A stretch of DNA of 41,694 bases from Muribaculaceae bacterium (GTDB lineage Bacteria > Bacteroidota > Bacteroidia > Bacteroidales > Muribaculaceae), in contig JAGASI010000012.1 of NCBI GenBank assembly GCA_017621845.1, forward strand, positions 1 through 41,694, given 5' to 3'. The notes beneath the pieces were generated by a model. That model did not search any database, was not told where the DNA came from, and worked only from the letters and a program-made list of their open reading frames with translations. The position numbers and the translations under genes were made by a program. Below, one piece after another: positions 1-8,954 of this stretch. Numbering within the stretch: position 1 is the stretch's first letter; every line of letters begins with the position of its first letter.

Positions 1-43
1 GGAAGCCGCGTCAATAATCTGGGTATATCCTGTATCCGTATAA

Positions 44-736
44 CTACCGTTGATAGCAGAGTTGGTGGTAGGTGAAGAGGTACTGATGCTGTTGTTGCTG
101 CTGTTGTTGCTGGTCCTTATCATTATTACCACCACCCTGGTCTTCCGGTGGCAATTTTAATTGTGTTATACGCAGATTTTGTAAGGCACGCAGATGATTG
201 GGATGATTTCTAAGTATTGTCTTATAATTATGAATAGCCTGTCTATAGTTAGACACAGCGGCCTGTTTGAGAGAATCAGCCATCGGGACTTGCACACGGC
301 CATACTGAGACATCGGGTTCTTTCCAGAGGCTGCTCCTCCTGTAAGAGAGTCGGCCGCGGCCATAAGTGCATCGCCAATATACACTGCATCGTTAGCAAG
401 ATTATATATCGATTTTTCAGCAATTGCCTGATCCGAGGCGTTTTTCCCAAGGCTATCAAGTGTTAGTCGGGCTCGTTTTAATAATGTAGTGTCATCGGTT
501 CCTGACATAAGTGTCGCAAGGGCTCGATTGTATATAGCGGCTTCAGAGTTAGGATTTGCTTCTATAGCCTTATTATAATCGTCTATAGCATCAATAAACT
601 TATTGTTCTGATAATTATTATTACCTTGTTTTATTGCATTGCGCTCAGCTTTATTGCTCTGAACCGACTCGGCACAAGAGCCCAATGTCAACATCATTGA
701 CAGGCCTACAAGTATATATATTATATAAAACTTCAT
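44..736 (-). CDS. batC: BatC-like TPR lipoprotein, probably frameshifted near its 3' end
   Basis: This is the last visible gene of the moxR-bat cluster, 76 bp after batB. Its order and architecture fit BatC of the Bacteroides aerotolerance operon. It has a lipoprotein-type leader (residues 1-21, Cys at LGSC) and a TPR region around residues 35-75 (DAIDDYNKAIEANPNSEAA). A second TPR-like segment lies near 160-195 (NYRQAIHNYKTILRNHP). These are followed by a polar, glutamine-only tract. As read, the frame leaves the poly-Q tract into an odd aromatic/Cys tail and stops at 44. The +1 frame from the same tract stays open to the window edge and reads as a polar Ser/Thr/Asn stretch ending QIIDAAS, more like a BatC tail. 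The natural 3' end therefore probably lies left of position 1. TPR assignment is secure; the BatC name rests on context. Confidence 0.75.
   Translation of the reverse strand: MKFYIIYILVGLSMMLTLGSCAESVQSNKAERNAIKQGNNNYQNNKFIDAIDDYNKAIEANPNSEAAIYNRALATLMSGTDDTTLLKRARLTLDSLGKNASDQAIAEKSIYNLANDAVYIGDALMAAADSLTGGAASGKNPMSQYGRVQVPMADSLKQAAVSNYRQAIHNYKTILRNHPNHLRALQNLRITQLKLPPEDQGGGNNDKDQQQQQQQQHQYLFTYHQLCYQR
83..112 (-). repeat. CAG/CAA poly-glutamine microsatellite inside batC
   Basis: Ten codons on the minus strand are CAG, CAA or CAT, eight of them consecutive glutamines. Triplet tracts of this kind are prone to slippage. The reading frame appears to change within or just after this tract. Confidence 0.8.
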
Positions 737-812
737 TTCACTTTATTAAAAGACACCTTAGGTTTAGTCCTATTTCTTTAATAACATTTAAATCACTATG
801 TAATATCGATAT

Positions 813-1883
813 CTATTGACGTTGGCGAGGACGTGGAGAGGATGATGGCTCGGGATTTTTTTTAGTAAAAAAGTTGACATCCTTAAGCCAGCCAATCTTG
901 CGCTCAACAATAAATATATCAATCATCAGGAACACAAGCGCTATCCAAGCAAATAATGGGAATTGCTCGGCAGCCACCGTATAAGATACATTTTCAAACT
1001 CAGATTTTCCTAACTTATCAAGAGCCTCGACCAATTTATCAAGAGCATCATTAGAGGCACCATTGACATATATTCCTTTTCCGGCCTTGGCTATTAGCTG
1101 GGCACTTTTCTCATCTACCTTAGTCACTACGTCATTGCCTTCGTTATCTTTCAAGTAAGAACCGTTCTCAGGAATTTTGGCGCCGGTAGATGTGCCTACG
1201 CCTATAACATCAACTTGTATACCACGCTGTGCGGCAGCTTCAGCGGCTTTTATAGCATCACCCTCGTGATCTTCAGCATCAGTTATCAATATTATAGCAC
1301 GATGCACATTCTCTTCTTTGGTAAATGAATTCATCGATAATCCAATAGCCTCTCCTATTGATGTACCTTGATAAGGCATCATCGAGGGGTCAAGGTCATT
1401 TAATATTAGCTTTGCCGAATAAAAATCGGTAGTAAGCGGGAGTTTGGTCTTGGCATTGCCTGCAAACATCACGAGGCCGACTTTATCATCCTTAAGTTTA
1501 TCAACAAGCTTCTCGAGTAGTAGTTTGGCTCGTCTCAAACGGCTTGTAGCATTGGGGTCATTGGTTGATGAGGCCAACATTGATTTAGACACGTCAAACG
1601 CAATCATCACCTCAATACCCGAACGAGACTCTACTTTTTCTTTTTCACCGTAACGCGGTTGAGCTATGATAATTACAATCGCTACCAAAGCCAGCATCTG
1701 GAATGTTATCTTCAGAGCCGGTTTATAGTGAGACGCATCAGGCATCAAATGAGCCAATACCTGAGGATTACCGAATTTTCTTATCTTATGGCGTCGTGAT
1801 CGCTGGGACAACCAATACATAAACCATATTACCGGCACAGCCAGTAACATAAATAAGTAATATGGATGAGCAAAATCAAACAT
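813..1883 (-). CDS. batB: BatB-like membrane-anchored VWA-domain protein
   Basis: A 356-residue inner-membrane protein with a periplasm- or cytoplasm-facing von Willebrand factor A domain. Two hydrophobic segments lie near the N-terminus (about 8-25 and 58-75). The VWA domain follows, with the MIDAS motif D97-V-S99-K-S101 and the later acidic loop ILITDAEDHEGD. A third membrane segment sits near 312-330, followed by a short Pro/Arg/Gln-rich tail. It is a paralogue of the next gene upstream (BatA), 32 bp away, and is clearly co-transcribed. In Bacteroides the bat genes were linked to aerotolerance; the molecular activity is unknown. Metal-dependent protein-protein binding by the MIDAS site is the expected role. 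Confidence 0.88.
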   Translation of the reverse strand: MFDFAHPYYLFMLLAVPVIWFMYWLSQRSRRHKIRKFGNPQVLAHLMPDASHYKPALKITFQMLALVAIVIIIAQPRYGEKEKVESRSGIEVMIAFDVSKSMLASSTNDPNATSRLRRAKLLLEKLVDKLKDDKVGLVMFAGNAKTKLPLTTDFYSAKLILNDLDPSMMPYQGTSIGEAIGLSMNSFTKEENVHRAIILITDAEDHEGDAIKAAEAAAQRGIQVDVIGVGTSTGAKIPENGSYLKDNEGNDVVTKVDEKSAQLIAKAGKGIYVNGASNDALDKLVEALDKLGKSEFENVSYTVAAEQFPLFAWIALVFLMIDIFIVERKIGWLKDVNFFTKKNPEPSSSPRPRQRQ

Positions 1884-1915
1884 CGTGTGTCGCTTTCTTT
1901 CTATTTATTAACTGA

Positions 1916-2905
1916 TTAAGGAGCGGTGCGGAACAGAGTGTATCTTAATACCATCTCCAGGCCAAACAACGCTAACAATAACCAACCCCAAAATGCGAAG
2001 TCATCCTCTGTGTGAGAAAATTGACGTACATCCATTTTGGTCTTTTCTAATTTATCTATTACATTAAATATATTGGCAAGAGTCTTGTTATCAACGGCTC
2101 TGAAATACTGTCCACCGGTCTCATTGGCTATAGACTTGAGAGCATCTTCATCGATTACAACTTGCTGGCGTTCATACTGAATATTACCTAAAGCATCCAT
2201 GTAGGCGGGCACCATCGCAGTACCTTTGGTACCGACACCTATGGTATAAATTTTGATACCCTTGTCTTTGGCAACTTTTGATGCATCTTTAGGCATCACG
2301 ACACCGGTATTATTTGAGCCATCGGTAAGTAATATAATACTTTTGCTCTTGGCTTTACCTCCCAGCAGGCGATTTATTGAAGTTGCAATACCATCACCTA
2401 TGGCCGTGCCATCCTCGACCATACCAAGTTTTAATTCCGAGATATAGTTTTTTAAAGCGGCATGATCGACAGTCATCGGAAGCCCCGTGAGGCTCTCCCC
2501 GGCAAATATCACAATACCTATATTATCATCAGGTCGCCCATCTATAAACCGGTTGGCCATTACTTTGGAGGCTTCAAGACGGTCGGGTTTAAAGTCCTTG
2601 GCAAGCATACTTGAAGACACATCCATCGCAATTATTATGTCAGTGCCCTCTGTTGACTTAGTGTGCCAGTTGTCATTTACCTGAGGTCGTGCCAATATTA
2701 TTATCAGACATCCTATGGCTCCAAGCCTCAGTACAAACATAATGTGCCGAGCGGCCGCACGCCATGGGATACGATTGCCTTCATATGCTTTCAGGCTCGA
2801 TATGCCCATCGTCGGACGAGCATTACGCGCTGTATATACATATCGTATTATTAATGGTATGAATACCAGAAACAGCCATAGATATTGTGGATTTGCTAAT
2901 TGCAT
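1916..2905 (-). CDS. batA: BatA-like membrane-anchored VWA-domain protein
   Basis: A 329-residue protein with the BatA/BatB layout: membrane segments at about 8-22 and 54-72, a VWA domain, and a C-terminal membrane segment near 308-322. The MIDAS residues are visible as D95-V-S97-S-S99 and the LLTDGSNNTG loop. It is preceded by a 161-bp gap (2906-3066) in which I see no convincing promoter, so it is probably read through from moxR. It pairs with BatB (32-bp gap). Together the two are expected to form a VWA heterocomplex with the MoxR ATPase encoded at the head of the cluster. Start ATG chosen because the hydrophobic N-terminus follows directly. Confidence 0.9.
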   Translation of the reverse strand: MQLANPQYLWLFLVFIPLIIRYVYTARNARPTMGISSLKAYEGNRIPWRAAARHIMFVLRLGAIGCLIIILARPQVNDNWHTKSTEGTDIIIAMDVSSSMLAKDFKPDRLEASKVMANRFIDGRPDDNIGIVIFAGESLTGLPMTVDHAALKNYISELKLGMVEDGTAIGDGIATSINRLLGGKAKSKSIILLTDGSNNTGVVMPKDASKVAKDKGIKIYTIGVGTKGTAMVPAYMDALGNIQYERQQVVIDEDALKSIANETGGQYFRAVDNKTLANIFNVIDKLEKTKMDVRQFSHTEDDFAFWGWLLLALFGLEMVLRYTLFRTAP

Positions 2906-3066
2906 ATATCGCTTTTAGATCTTTATAATTAACAAGCCGGGAGGGTCTTCAGATTTTCACTATCTGTCAAATGTTTTTATGTAATGATTTAAACTTTTCA
3001 GATAAGTATACCTCGGGGACAATAGTCAGGTTATATATTTCCTTATAAGTTCAACTCAGTTTTTCT

Positions 3067-4095
3067 TTATGTTGTTTTTTTTCTCCGAGTTTTTTTATTT
3101 TTTGATATATTATCAGTCTCGGCAGTTTCTTCGGGTTTGGTAGCTTCAATAAAGTCATATACAGTGCCATATGCCCTGATATTATCATCAACATTGGACT
3201 GATGTTTGGCAAATTTGGCAAAGTCAGCCGTCGTCAACACTTCGTTCATAGTAGCGACAAATGGCGAAGTCTGATTGTTTTCTGTCATCGCTTCTATAAT
3301 CTGAGATGATGTCATTTCTCGGGCATTAATCATAAATCGGCCATCGAGGTATTGTCTGAGGATATCAGTTAGTTCAGTAAAATACTCTTTATCGTGTCCC
3401 GACTCGGCTATGCGCTGTTGTTTTAGCTTGGTAAGACGGCTCATGGCTAATTGATAAGGCGGTATTACTTTCTTGCGGGGCAATAGTCCCGGGCCATTTT
3501 TCTTAAATAATATGACAACCAGTACAATTAGAGCAATCACGCCTAAGCCAAGCAATGCCCACGGCCACCATTCAGGTATAAAATCATACCATTTACTTTC
3601 AATAGAGACAGTTGACTCCATAGGGTTAATCAACAATGAGTCCCGCATAACCTTAGGTATTTCAGGTTCATCAACTCTGAATGATACTATCTGGGATATG
3701 ATAGTATCCCCGTCGACAGCATATTTAAACGGGCCTACCGAAGCCGGTCCAACTTCAAACGATTGTATCTGATATTTGTAATTAATCTGATAACGGCCAT
3801 TTCCTAAGTCAGATGAGTCGGATGTCACACGACTTACTTCAACATTACCCAACTGCATGATACCCTGATTGTCAGTCTTAAGACCATCAATGAGGACTCC
3901 CGGAATAGTGTTACGTACTACTTCAACATTAATCATTGCTCGTCCACCCATTACAACTGTAGCTGTATCGACATTAGCTGTTATTGTCACCGGCGTCCGG
4001 GACTCGGAAGAAGTCTGACCACTGACCATCGTCGATAAGCCGACTAACGACCAACAACTTATCAGTGCCGTAAATATGTTTTTGAATAACTTCAT
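3067..4095 (-). CDS. Membrane protein of the bat cluster, signal peptide plus one TM and a Lys-rich tail
   Basis: I do not recognise a named family beyond its place: this position, between the DUF58 gene and batA, holds a conserved exported membrane protein in many Bacteroidetes bat clusters. It has a signal peptide (about 1-26, ending near TMVSG), an extracytoplasmic beta-rich domain resembling the BatD/oxygen-tolerance type (residues about 30-165), then a Trp-rich membrane entry (EWWPWALLGLG) and a single TM near 174-195. A cytoplasmic helical domain follows (about 210-320), and then a Lys/Arg/Thr tail. The gap to the DUF58 gene is 21 bp. Likely a partner or adaptor of the VWA proteins; this is inference from context. 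Confidence 0.75.
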   Translation of the reverse strand: MKLFKNIFTALISCWSLVGLSTMVSGQTSSESRTPVTITANVDTATVVMGGRAMINVEVVRNTIPGVLIDGLKTDNQGIMQLGNVEVSRVTSDSSDLGNGRYQINYKYQIQSFEVGPASVGPFKYAVDGDTIISQIVSFRVDEPEIPKVMRDSLLINPMESTVSIESKWYDFIPEWWPWALLGLGVIALIVLVVILFKKNGPGLLPRKKVIPPYQLAMSRLTKLKQQRIAESGHDKEYFTELTDILRQYLDGRFMINAREMTSSQIIEAMTENNQTSPFVATMNEVLTTADFAKFAKHQSNVDDNIRAYGTVYDFIEATKPEETAETDNISKNKKTRRKKTT

Positions 4096-4116
4096 ATCAA
4101 ATCATTGTGACACAGA

Positions 4117-4989
4117 TCAATGCCTGCGATTACCGAACAAATTTTTCAGGGCCTTGACATAATCATCATCGGTTGATACTGAGACAAAATTAACTCGAGA
4201 GCTACGCAACACCTCACTCATATCTTGCTGACGATTATACCACCACTTACCATATTGTTTACGAGTTGATGATGACGAGGTATCGATCCATTGGGTTTTG
4301 CCCGTCTCAAGGTCGGCCAATCTGATGAGTCCGACGTTAGGCATCAGGCCATCACGCTTGTCATAAACTTGTATCGCCATGAGGTCGTGACGATTGCGAG
4401 CAATCTGCATGGCCTGTTTGTAGTCCGAGTCATCAATAAAGTCAGATATAAGGAATGCCGTGCAACGGCGTTTGGATGCGTTAGCAAAGTATTTGACAGC
4501 ATCGGCAATATTAGTTCGGCTACTTTCGGGCTTAAAATCAAGGAGTTCTCTGATTATCAATAAAATTTGCCCCTTACCCTTACGTGGCGGTATGTATTTT
4601 TCTATTTTATCAGTAAAGAACATCGCCCCAATTTTATCATTATTCTGTGATGCCGAGAAGGCAAGCGTAGCAGCTATTTCTGTGATAATATCACGTTTCT
4701 CCGGGCCAACAGCGCCAAAGAGTCCACTACCCGACATGTCAACCAGTAACATGACGGTAAGCTCGCGTTCTTCTTCATAGACTTTAACAAATGGTTTATT
4801 ATGGCGGGCTGTGACATTCCAATCGATATCTCTAACATCATCACCATATTGGTAGTCACGCACCTCACTAAACATCATACCGCGGCCTTTAAAAGCTGAG
4901 TGGTACTCACCGGCAAAGATATTCTGTGACAGCTCGCGAGTTTTGATCTCAATCTTACGAACTTTTTTCAGCAACTCTTTTGAATCCAT
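4117..4989 (-). CDS. DUF58 domain protein (VWA-like) of the MoxR cluster
   Basis: A 290-residue soluble protein with the hallmark DUF58 segment DYQYGDDVRDIDWNVTARHN near residues 45-65. A VWA-like fold follows, carrying a DMSGSGLFG MIDAS-type motif. DUF58 proteins nearly always sit next to a MoxR AAA ATPase, as here (39-bp gap to moxR). They are thought to be its substrate or adaptor. No signal peptide or membrane segment is seen, so it should act in the cytoplasm near the membrane-anchored Bat proteins. Confidence 0.9.
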   Translation of the reverse strand: MDSKELLKKVRKIEIKTRELSQNIFAGEYHSAFKGRGMMFSEVRDYQYGDDVRDIDWNVTARHNKPFVKVYEEERELTVMLLVDMSGSGLFGAVGPEKRDIITEIAATLAFSASQNNDKIGAMFFTDKIEKYIPPRKGKGQILLIIRELLDFKPESSRTNIADAVKYFANASKRRCTAFLISDFIDDSDYKQAMQIARNRHDLMAIQVYDKRDGLMPNVGLIRLADLETGKTQWIDTSSSSTRKQYGKWWYNRQQDMSEVLRSSRVNFVSVSTDDDYVKALKNLFGNRRH

Positions 4990-5028
4990 TTATATGCGCG
5001 ACTTTAGGAGAACGTAATTGATTATATA

Positions 5029-6024
5029 TCAGGGAACTTGGACTTTATCCAAAATTTCAGTAATGATTTCGTCTTGAGTAATATTATTGGCCTCAGCCTC
5101 GTAGGTAACACCGATACGATGGCGCAGTACATCATGACTGACAGCAATTACATCCTCTGGGATGACATAGCCACGCTGATGAATAAACGCGTATGCACGG
5201 GCTGCTTTTGCCAATGATATTGATGCACGAGGGGAAGCGCCAAACGAGATGATATCGTTTAGATTACTCAATCCATAATCACCGGGGAAACGTGTGGCAA
5301 ACACGATATCTACAATGTAGCGCTCTATCTTCTCGTCCACATAAATTTTTTCAACGACCTTCTGAGCGTCAATTATTTCCTCAGGTGTAAGCAGGGCGGC
5401 AACTTTGTTATATTCGCCTGCAATATTTTGACGTATAATTTGGCGTTCTTCATCTTTGGAGGGATAGCCGATAATGACTTTCATCAGGAAACGGTCAACC
5501 TGAGCTTCAGGCAACGGATATGTACCTTCTTGCTCAATAGGGTTCTGGGTAGCCATCACGAGGAAAGGCTCGGGCAACTTGAAAGTTGTGTCACCAATAG
5601 TAACTTGTCGTTCCTGCATGGCCTCGAGTAATGCACTCTGTACCTTGGCGGGAGCACGGTTAATTTCATCGGCCAATACAAAGTTAGCAAACACCGGACC
5701 GCGTTTAATCTGGAATTGTTCGGTCTTGGCACTATAAATCATGGTACCGGTGACATCGGCCGGCAATAAGTCGGGAGTGAACTGTATACGATTGAATTTG
5801 GCATCTATAATCTCGGCAAGTGTTTTTATTGCCAAGGTTTTGGCTAAGCCCGGAACTCCTTCCAACAATACGTGGCCATTGGACAACAAGGCGATAATCA
5901 ATGATTCGACAAGATGTTTCTGGCCTACAATAGTTTGGCTCATTCCACTGGTTATATGGCTTATAAAGTTGCTTTTACCGGCTACGAGTGCATTAATCTC
6001 CCGGATATTAACTGTCTCAGTCAT
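5029..6024 (-). CDS. moxR: MoxR-family AAA+ ATPase
   Basis: A 331-residue AAA+ ATPase of the MoxR/RavA group, the presumed motor of the Bat complex. Walker A is GVPGLAKT (about 56-63) and Walker B is VLADEINR (about 116-123). The conserved QNPIEQEGTYPLPEAQVDRF segment with sensor 1 and the Arg finger lies near 170-190, followed by the AAA lid. MoxR proteins act as chaperone-like ATPases that mature VWA or metal-containing complexes. It is the first gene of the cluster and follows a 330-bp intergenic region holding a candidate -7 element. Confidence 0.92.
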   Translation of the reverse strand: MTETVNIREINALVAGKSNFISHITSGMSQTIVGQKHLVESLIIALLSNGHVLLEGVPGLAKTLAIKTLAEIIDAKFNRIQFTPDLLPADVTGTMIYSAKTEQFQIKRGPVFANFVLADEINRAPAKVQSALLEAMQERQVTIGDTTFKLPEPFLVMATQNPIEQEGTYPLPEAQVDRFLMKVIIGYPSKDEERQIIRQNIAGEYNKVAALLTPEEIIDAQKVVEKIYVDEKIERYIVDIVFATRFPGDYGLSNLNDIISFGASPRASISLAKAARAYAFIHQRGYVIPEDVIAVSHDVLRHRIGVTYEAEANNITQDEIITEILDKVQVP

Positions 6025-6354
6025 AAGTGGTGTGTATTATTTATAGTTATTTGTTATTTATTATCAGTATCTTATATCGTGATAGACACCCGTGGCGGAT
6101 AACCTCGAGAATCAATCTTACAACATAGTTAAAACGTTAAAAGCTAAAACAATTGAACATTCAATCAAGTTCAGACTGAAGTTTCAATCTTTTCAACCTT
6201 TTTATATCACAAAATTACTATTATAACACCTAATGTTAACACTTGAATTGTTAATTTTACCTATCAAATTTTATTCAGTCTAAAAATTAACCTTTTTTAA
6301 AGCGTCTAAAAGCCACCAACTTATTATTCCAACATATAAGGCTGTTCTTTACAT
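6025..6354. other. Intergenic region between mutL 3' end and moxR
   Basis: A 330-bp AT-rich stretch with no plausible coding sequence on either strand. It must hold the end of the mutL transcript and the start of the moxR-bat transcript. I see a candidate -7 box at 6210-6217, but no strong hairpin terminator. Confidence 0.6.
6210..6217 (-). promoter_or_regulatory. Candidate -7 element for the moxR-bat operon
   Basis: Reads TAATTTTG on the minus strand, matching the Bacteroidetes -7 consensus TAnnTTTG. No good TTTG is present at the expected -33 distance. It would give a leader of about 180 nt before moxR. Confidence 0.4.
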
Positions 6355-8313
6355 TCAACGACTAAACATCTTGGCGAGGTCATCGGGCTTTATAAGTCTT
6401 GTCACCGGTAATCCATCCACGGTATAATTGGGAGATGGGAGGGAATACAGATCAGATATAAGCCTGGCAATTTCATCATCAGTCAACGCGCGTTGCCCTC
6501 TCATTGCCGCAGACTTGGCAATTGATAAGGCTGCTTTTTGATGTAATACATCTATAGCATCTGAGGCTTGTTCATCAACCGAGGTCAATAGTTCCCGGAG
6601 GACATTGGCGGCATGTGTCGGCTCCAATGTTGCCGGTATAGCTCTAATATTCCATTCCAGACTATTATTGGGTTCTTGCTCCACAGTGAACCCCAACTTG
6701 GCAAATTCATCTTTCATAGCGACCAAAAGCGCTGACAATGTTGTTGTCAACTCTATTCGCTCTTCAAAGAACAGATGCTGGGATGAGATATTCCCATTGT
6801 CAATCTGCTGTTTATAACCGGCATATAGAATGGCTACATGGGCACGATACTGATCAATAATCATCATGCCATCCTGACTGTCGCTGATGATGTATCGGTT
6901 CTGAATCTGAACAGGTTTACCTTGCAATCGATTTATATCTCGGGCGGCAACATCGCCAAACAGGTTGTTTTCTGACATTGTCTCAGCCGTCGTGGTATCA
7001 ATATTGGCCATCGATGAAGACTCGCCGGTATGATTATCGGTCAGGCTATTATTGTTAAACGACTTATATAGTTTATCCCAATTGTGATTAAGCGACGACC
7101 CGACCGATGTGGTAATTTGCCGCGAATGGTTAGATGACGACGGATTGAAGAGACGTGCTTTATCGGCACGTTCAGGTTCGGGAGCCGACATAAAAGGTGT
7201 ATAACCCGGGTCGAATTGATCGGCAACCGGTGATACTGGAGGAACAGCATCAGGGATACAGGGTGGTATATCGGGTACGTCGGTAACATCAAAGTCTATA
7301 CCGGGTGCCACATTATACTTGCTAAGTGACTCTTTTATGGCAGCAGTCAATATTTGGCACACAAGTTGTTCATCTTCAAATTTTATCTCATGCTTCTGGG
7401 GATGTACATTAACATCTATTCTTGATGGGTCTATGTCAAAGTTTATAAAAAAATTGGGTTTGGCATCAGCCGCAATCAGCTCCTTGTAGCAATTTTGGAC
7501 AGCCTTATGGAAGAAGCGGTGCAACATATTTCGGCCATTTACAAAGAAGTATTGCAAGGCGTTACGACGGCGTGCACTTGAAGGCAAACCTATAAATCCT
7601 GTTATTCTTACAACATTGGTTGCTGTCTCAACCGGTATGATATGTTGCTCAAGTGTTTTACCAAAGAGAGCTCCAATACGTTCTTTCAGTGATGCTTTGG
7701 ACAATTGATGGATGACACTTCCATTATGATTCAGCTCGAGTCTGATATCGGTGTTAATCAATGCAAGTCGCTCAAACTCCTTGGTAATATGAGTCAATTC
7801 AGTAGTATCCTTGCCTAAAAAACGTCGTCGAGCCGGGAAATTACAGAACAGGTTTTTAACCATGATATTAGTTCCACGGGTACACACACATGGTTCTGAC
7901 ACAGGCAATTGCCCGGGCGAGAGCACAATCTTGGTACCAATTTCTTCGCCGGCAAGCATCGTCCGCATCTCAACTTCCGACACCGCAGCGATTGAGGGAA
8001 GCGCCTCACCACGGAAACCCATCGTGTGCAAAGCAAACATATCCTCAGCCTTACGTATCTTGGACGTAGCATGTTTTTCAAATGCCAGACGTGCATCTGC
8101 CGCGCTCATTCCACACCCATCATCTATTACCTGAACCAAGGCCTTACCACCATCCTTAAGTATAATTTTAATGGATGTAGCTCCAGCATCTACCGAGTTT
8201 TCCACCAGTTCTTTAATAACCGATGCCGGTCGTTGGATTACTTCACCGGCAGCTATACAATTAGCTACTGACTCAGGCAATCGTCTGATTATATCTTTGC
8301 TCTCAGCTATCAT
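6355..8313 (-). CDS. mutL: DNA mismatch repair protein MutL
   Basis: A 652-residue MutL. The N-terminal GHKL ATPase is complete: ELVENSVDAGAT (motif I), DDGCGM (motif II) and HTMGFRGEAL (motif III). The transducer domain with NVHPQKHEIKF follows to about residue 330. A poorly conserved linker (about 340-450) leads to a C-terminal dimerisation domain. The usual endonuclease motif DQHAxxExxxxE is altered to DQYRAHVAILY, and the late CPHGRP-type motif reads SPNYTVDGLP, so the nuclease site seems lost. MutL couples MutS mismatch recognition to strand processing. It starts 1 bp after the stop of the upstream lipoprotein gene, so the two are co-translated. Confidence 0.96.
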   Translation of the reverse strand: MIAESKDIIRRLPESVANCIAAGEVIQRPASVIKELVENSVDAGATSIKIILKDGGKALVQVIDDGCGMSAADARLAFEKHATSKIRKAEDMFALHTMGFRGEALPSIAAVSEVEMRTMLAGEEIGTKIVLSPGQLPVSEPCVCTRGTNIMVKNLFCNFPARRRFLGKDTTELTHITKEFERLALINTDIRLELNHNGSVIHQLSKASLKERIGALFGKTLEQHIIPVETATNVVRITGFIGLPSSARRRNALQYFFVNGRNMLHRFFHKAVQNCYKELIAADAKPNFFINFDIDPSRIDVNVHPQKHEIKFEDEQLVCQILTAAIKESLSKYNVAPGIDFDVTDVPDIPPCIPDAVPPVSPVADQFDPGYTPFMSAPEPERADKARLFNPSSSNHSRQITTSVGSSLNHNWDKLYKSFNNNSLTDNHTGESSSMANIDTTTAETMSENNLFGDVAARDINRLQGKPVQIQNRYIISDSQDGMMIIDQYRAHVAILYAGYKQQIDNGNISSQHLFFEERIELTTTLSALLVAMKDEFAKLGFTVEQEPNNSLEWNIRAIPATLEPTHAANVLRELLTSVDEQASDAIDVLHQKAALSIAKSAAMRGQRALTDDEIARLISDLYSLPSPNYTVDGLPVTRLIKPDDLAKMFSR

Positions 8314-8314
8314 C

Positions 8315-8770
8315 CTATCTGTTATTCTTCATAAATTTCAAGTCGACCTTGATATCATGGTGCTGACCGTTAACGGTCATAAAACCTGTACGAGTGTATA
8401 CACTATATTTGACATATATCTCACCGGTAGCATCCTTATCGTTGGAGACAACGACAAACTCGCCATCTTCAATTCCGGCACCTACACGTTGAGGGCGCGA
8501 GCCATCACTGAGATATACATTCATCGGCTTTTTATACTCGAGTTCATAATGTAAGGTATATTCTTTACCACCGACACTCCAGGTGGCTTTATATACTCCA
8601 TTATCCAATTCCTTTCCTGACTCAATCTCGGCATCTTTATATCCGCCATCGACACGACCGACTACTTTGGACTCTCCATGTTCTTCATCTTGATTTTCTC
8701 CACTTAAACATGAGGACATTCCAAGTGATAAAAAAATCAAGCATGTTAATATCAAGCTATTATATTTCAT
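8315..8770 (-). CDS. Small predicted lipoprotein, function unknown
   Basis: I do not recognise the family. The 151-residue product begins with a lipoprotein signal (MKYNSLILTCLIFLSLGMSS before Cys), an acidic linker (NQDEEHGESK) and then a beta-rich domain with alternating hydrophobic residues and several Gly/Asp turns. The ATG at 8770 is preferred over an upstream in-frame ATG at 8806, because only the former puts the signal peptide at the very N-terminus. It ends 1 bp before the mutL start codon and shares its promoter, yet an exported lipoprotein has no obvious role in mismatch repair. The linkage may only be transcriptional. Confidence 0.75.
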   Translation of the reverse strand: MKYNSLILTCLIFLSLGMSSCLSGENQDEEHGESKVVGRVDGGYKDAEIESGKELDNGVYKATWSVGGKEYTLHYELEYKKPMNVYLSDGSRPQRVGAGIEDGEFVVVSNDKDATGEIYVKYSVYTRTGFMTVNGQHHDIKVDLKFMKNNR

Positions 8771-8822
8771 ATATATATCTGATTTGATTACATTCCACAT
8801 TGCCAAGCAGTGGTAAACACCG

Positions 8823-8830
8823 CAAAAATA
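8823..8830 (-). promoter_or_regulatory. Candidate -7 element for lipoprotein-mutL
   Basis: TATTTTTG on the minus strand fits TAnnTTTG and would start transcription about 45-50 nt before the lipoprotein ATG. The -33 region is weak. Confidence 0.4.
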
Positions 8831-8886
8831 ACAATTTTTTCCGAGTCATAAAAACCGGCATCAATATCTACCGAGCATAGATTATA

Positions 8887-8921
8887 ATTCCCGCACAAAC
8901 CATCGTTGGCTGTACGGGAAT
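8887..8921 (-). terminator. Candidate hairpin terminator after guaA
   Basis: ATTCCCG (8887-8893) pairs with CGGGAAT (8915-8921). Additional pairs continue inward after one mismatch (ACA with TGT). It lies about 35 bp beyond the guaA stop. The following T-run is poor, so the terminator call is tentative. Confidence 0.4.
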
Positions 8922-8954
8922 ATTATTGGACTAATAGTGTTCCTGACAGGGAAT

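Noticed and set aside
2906..3066. Internal promoter before batA
   Set aside because: A 161-bp gap invited one, but no TAnnTTTG element occurs on the minus strand; the nearest match has the wrong second base pair.
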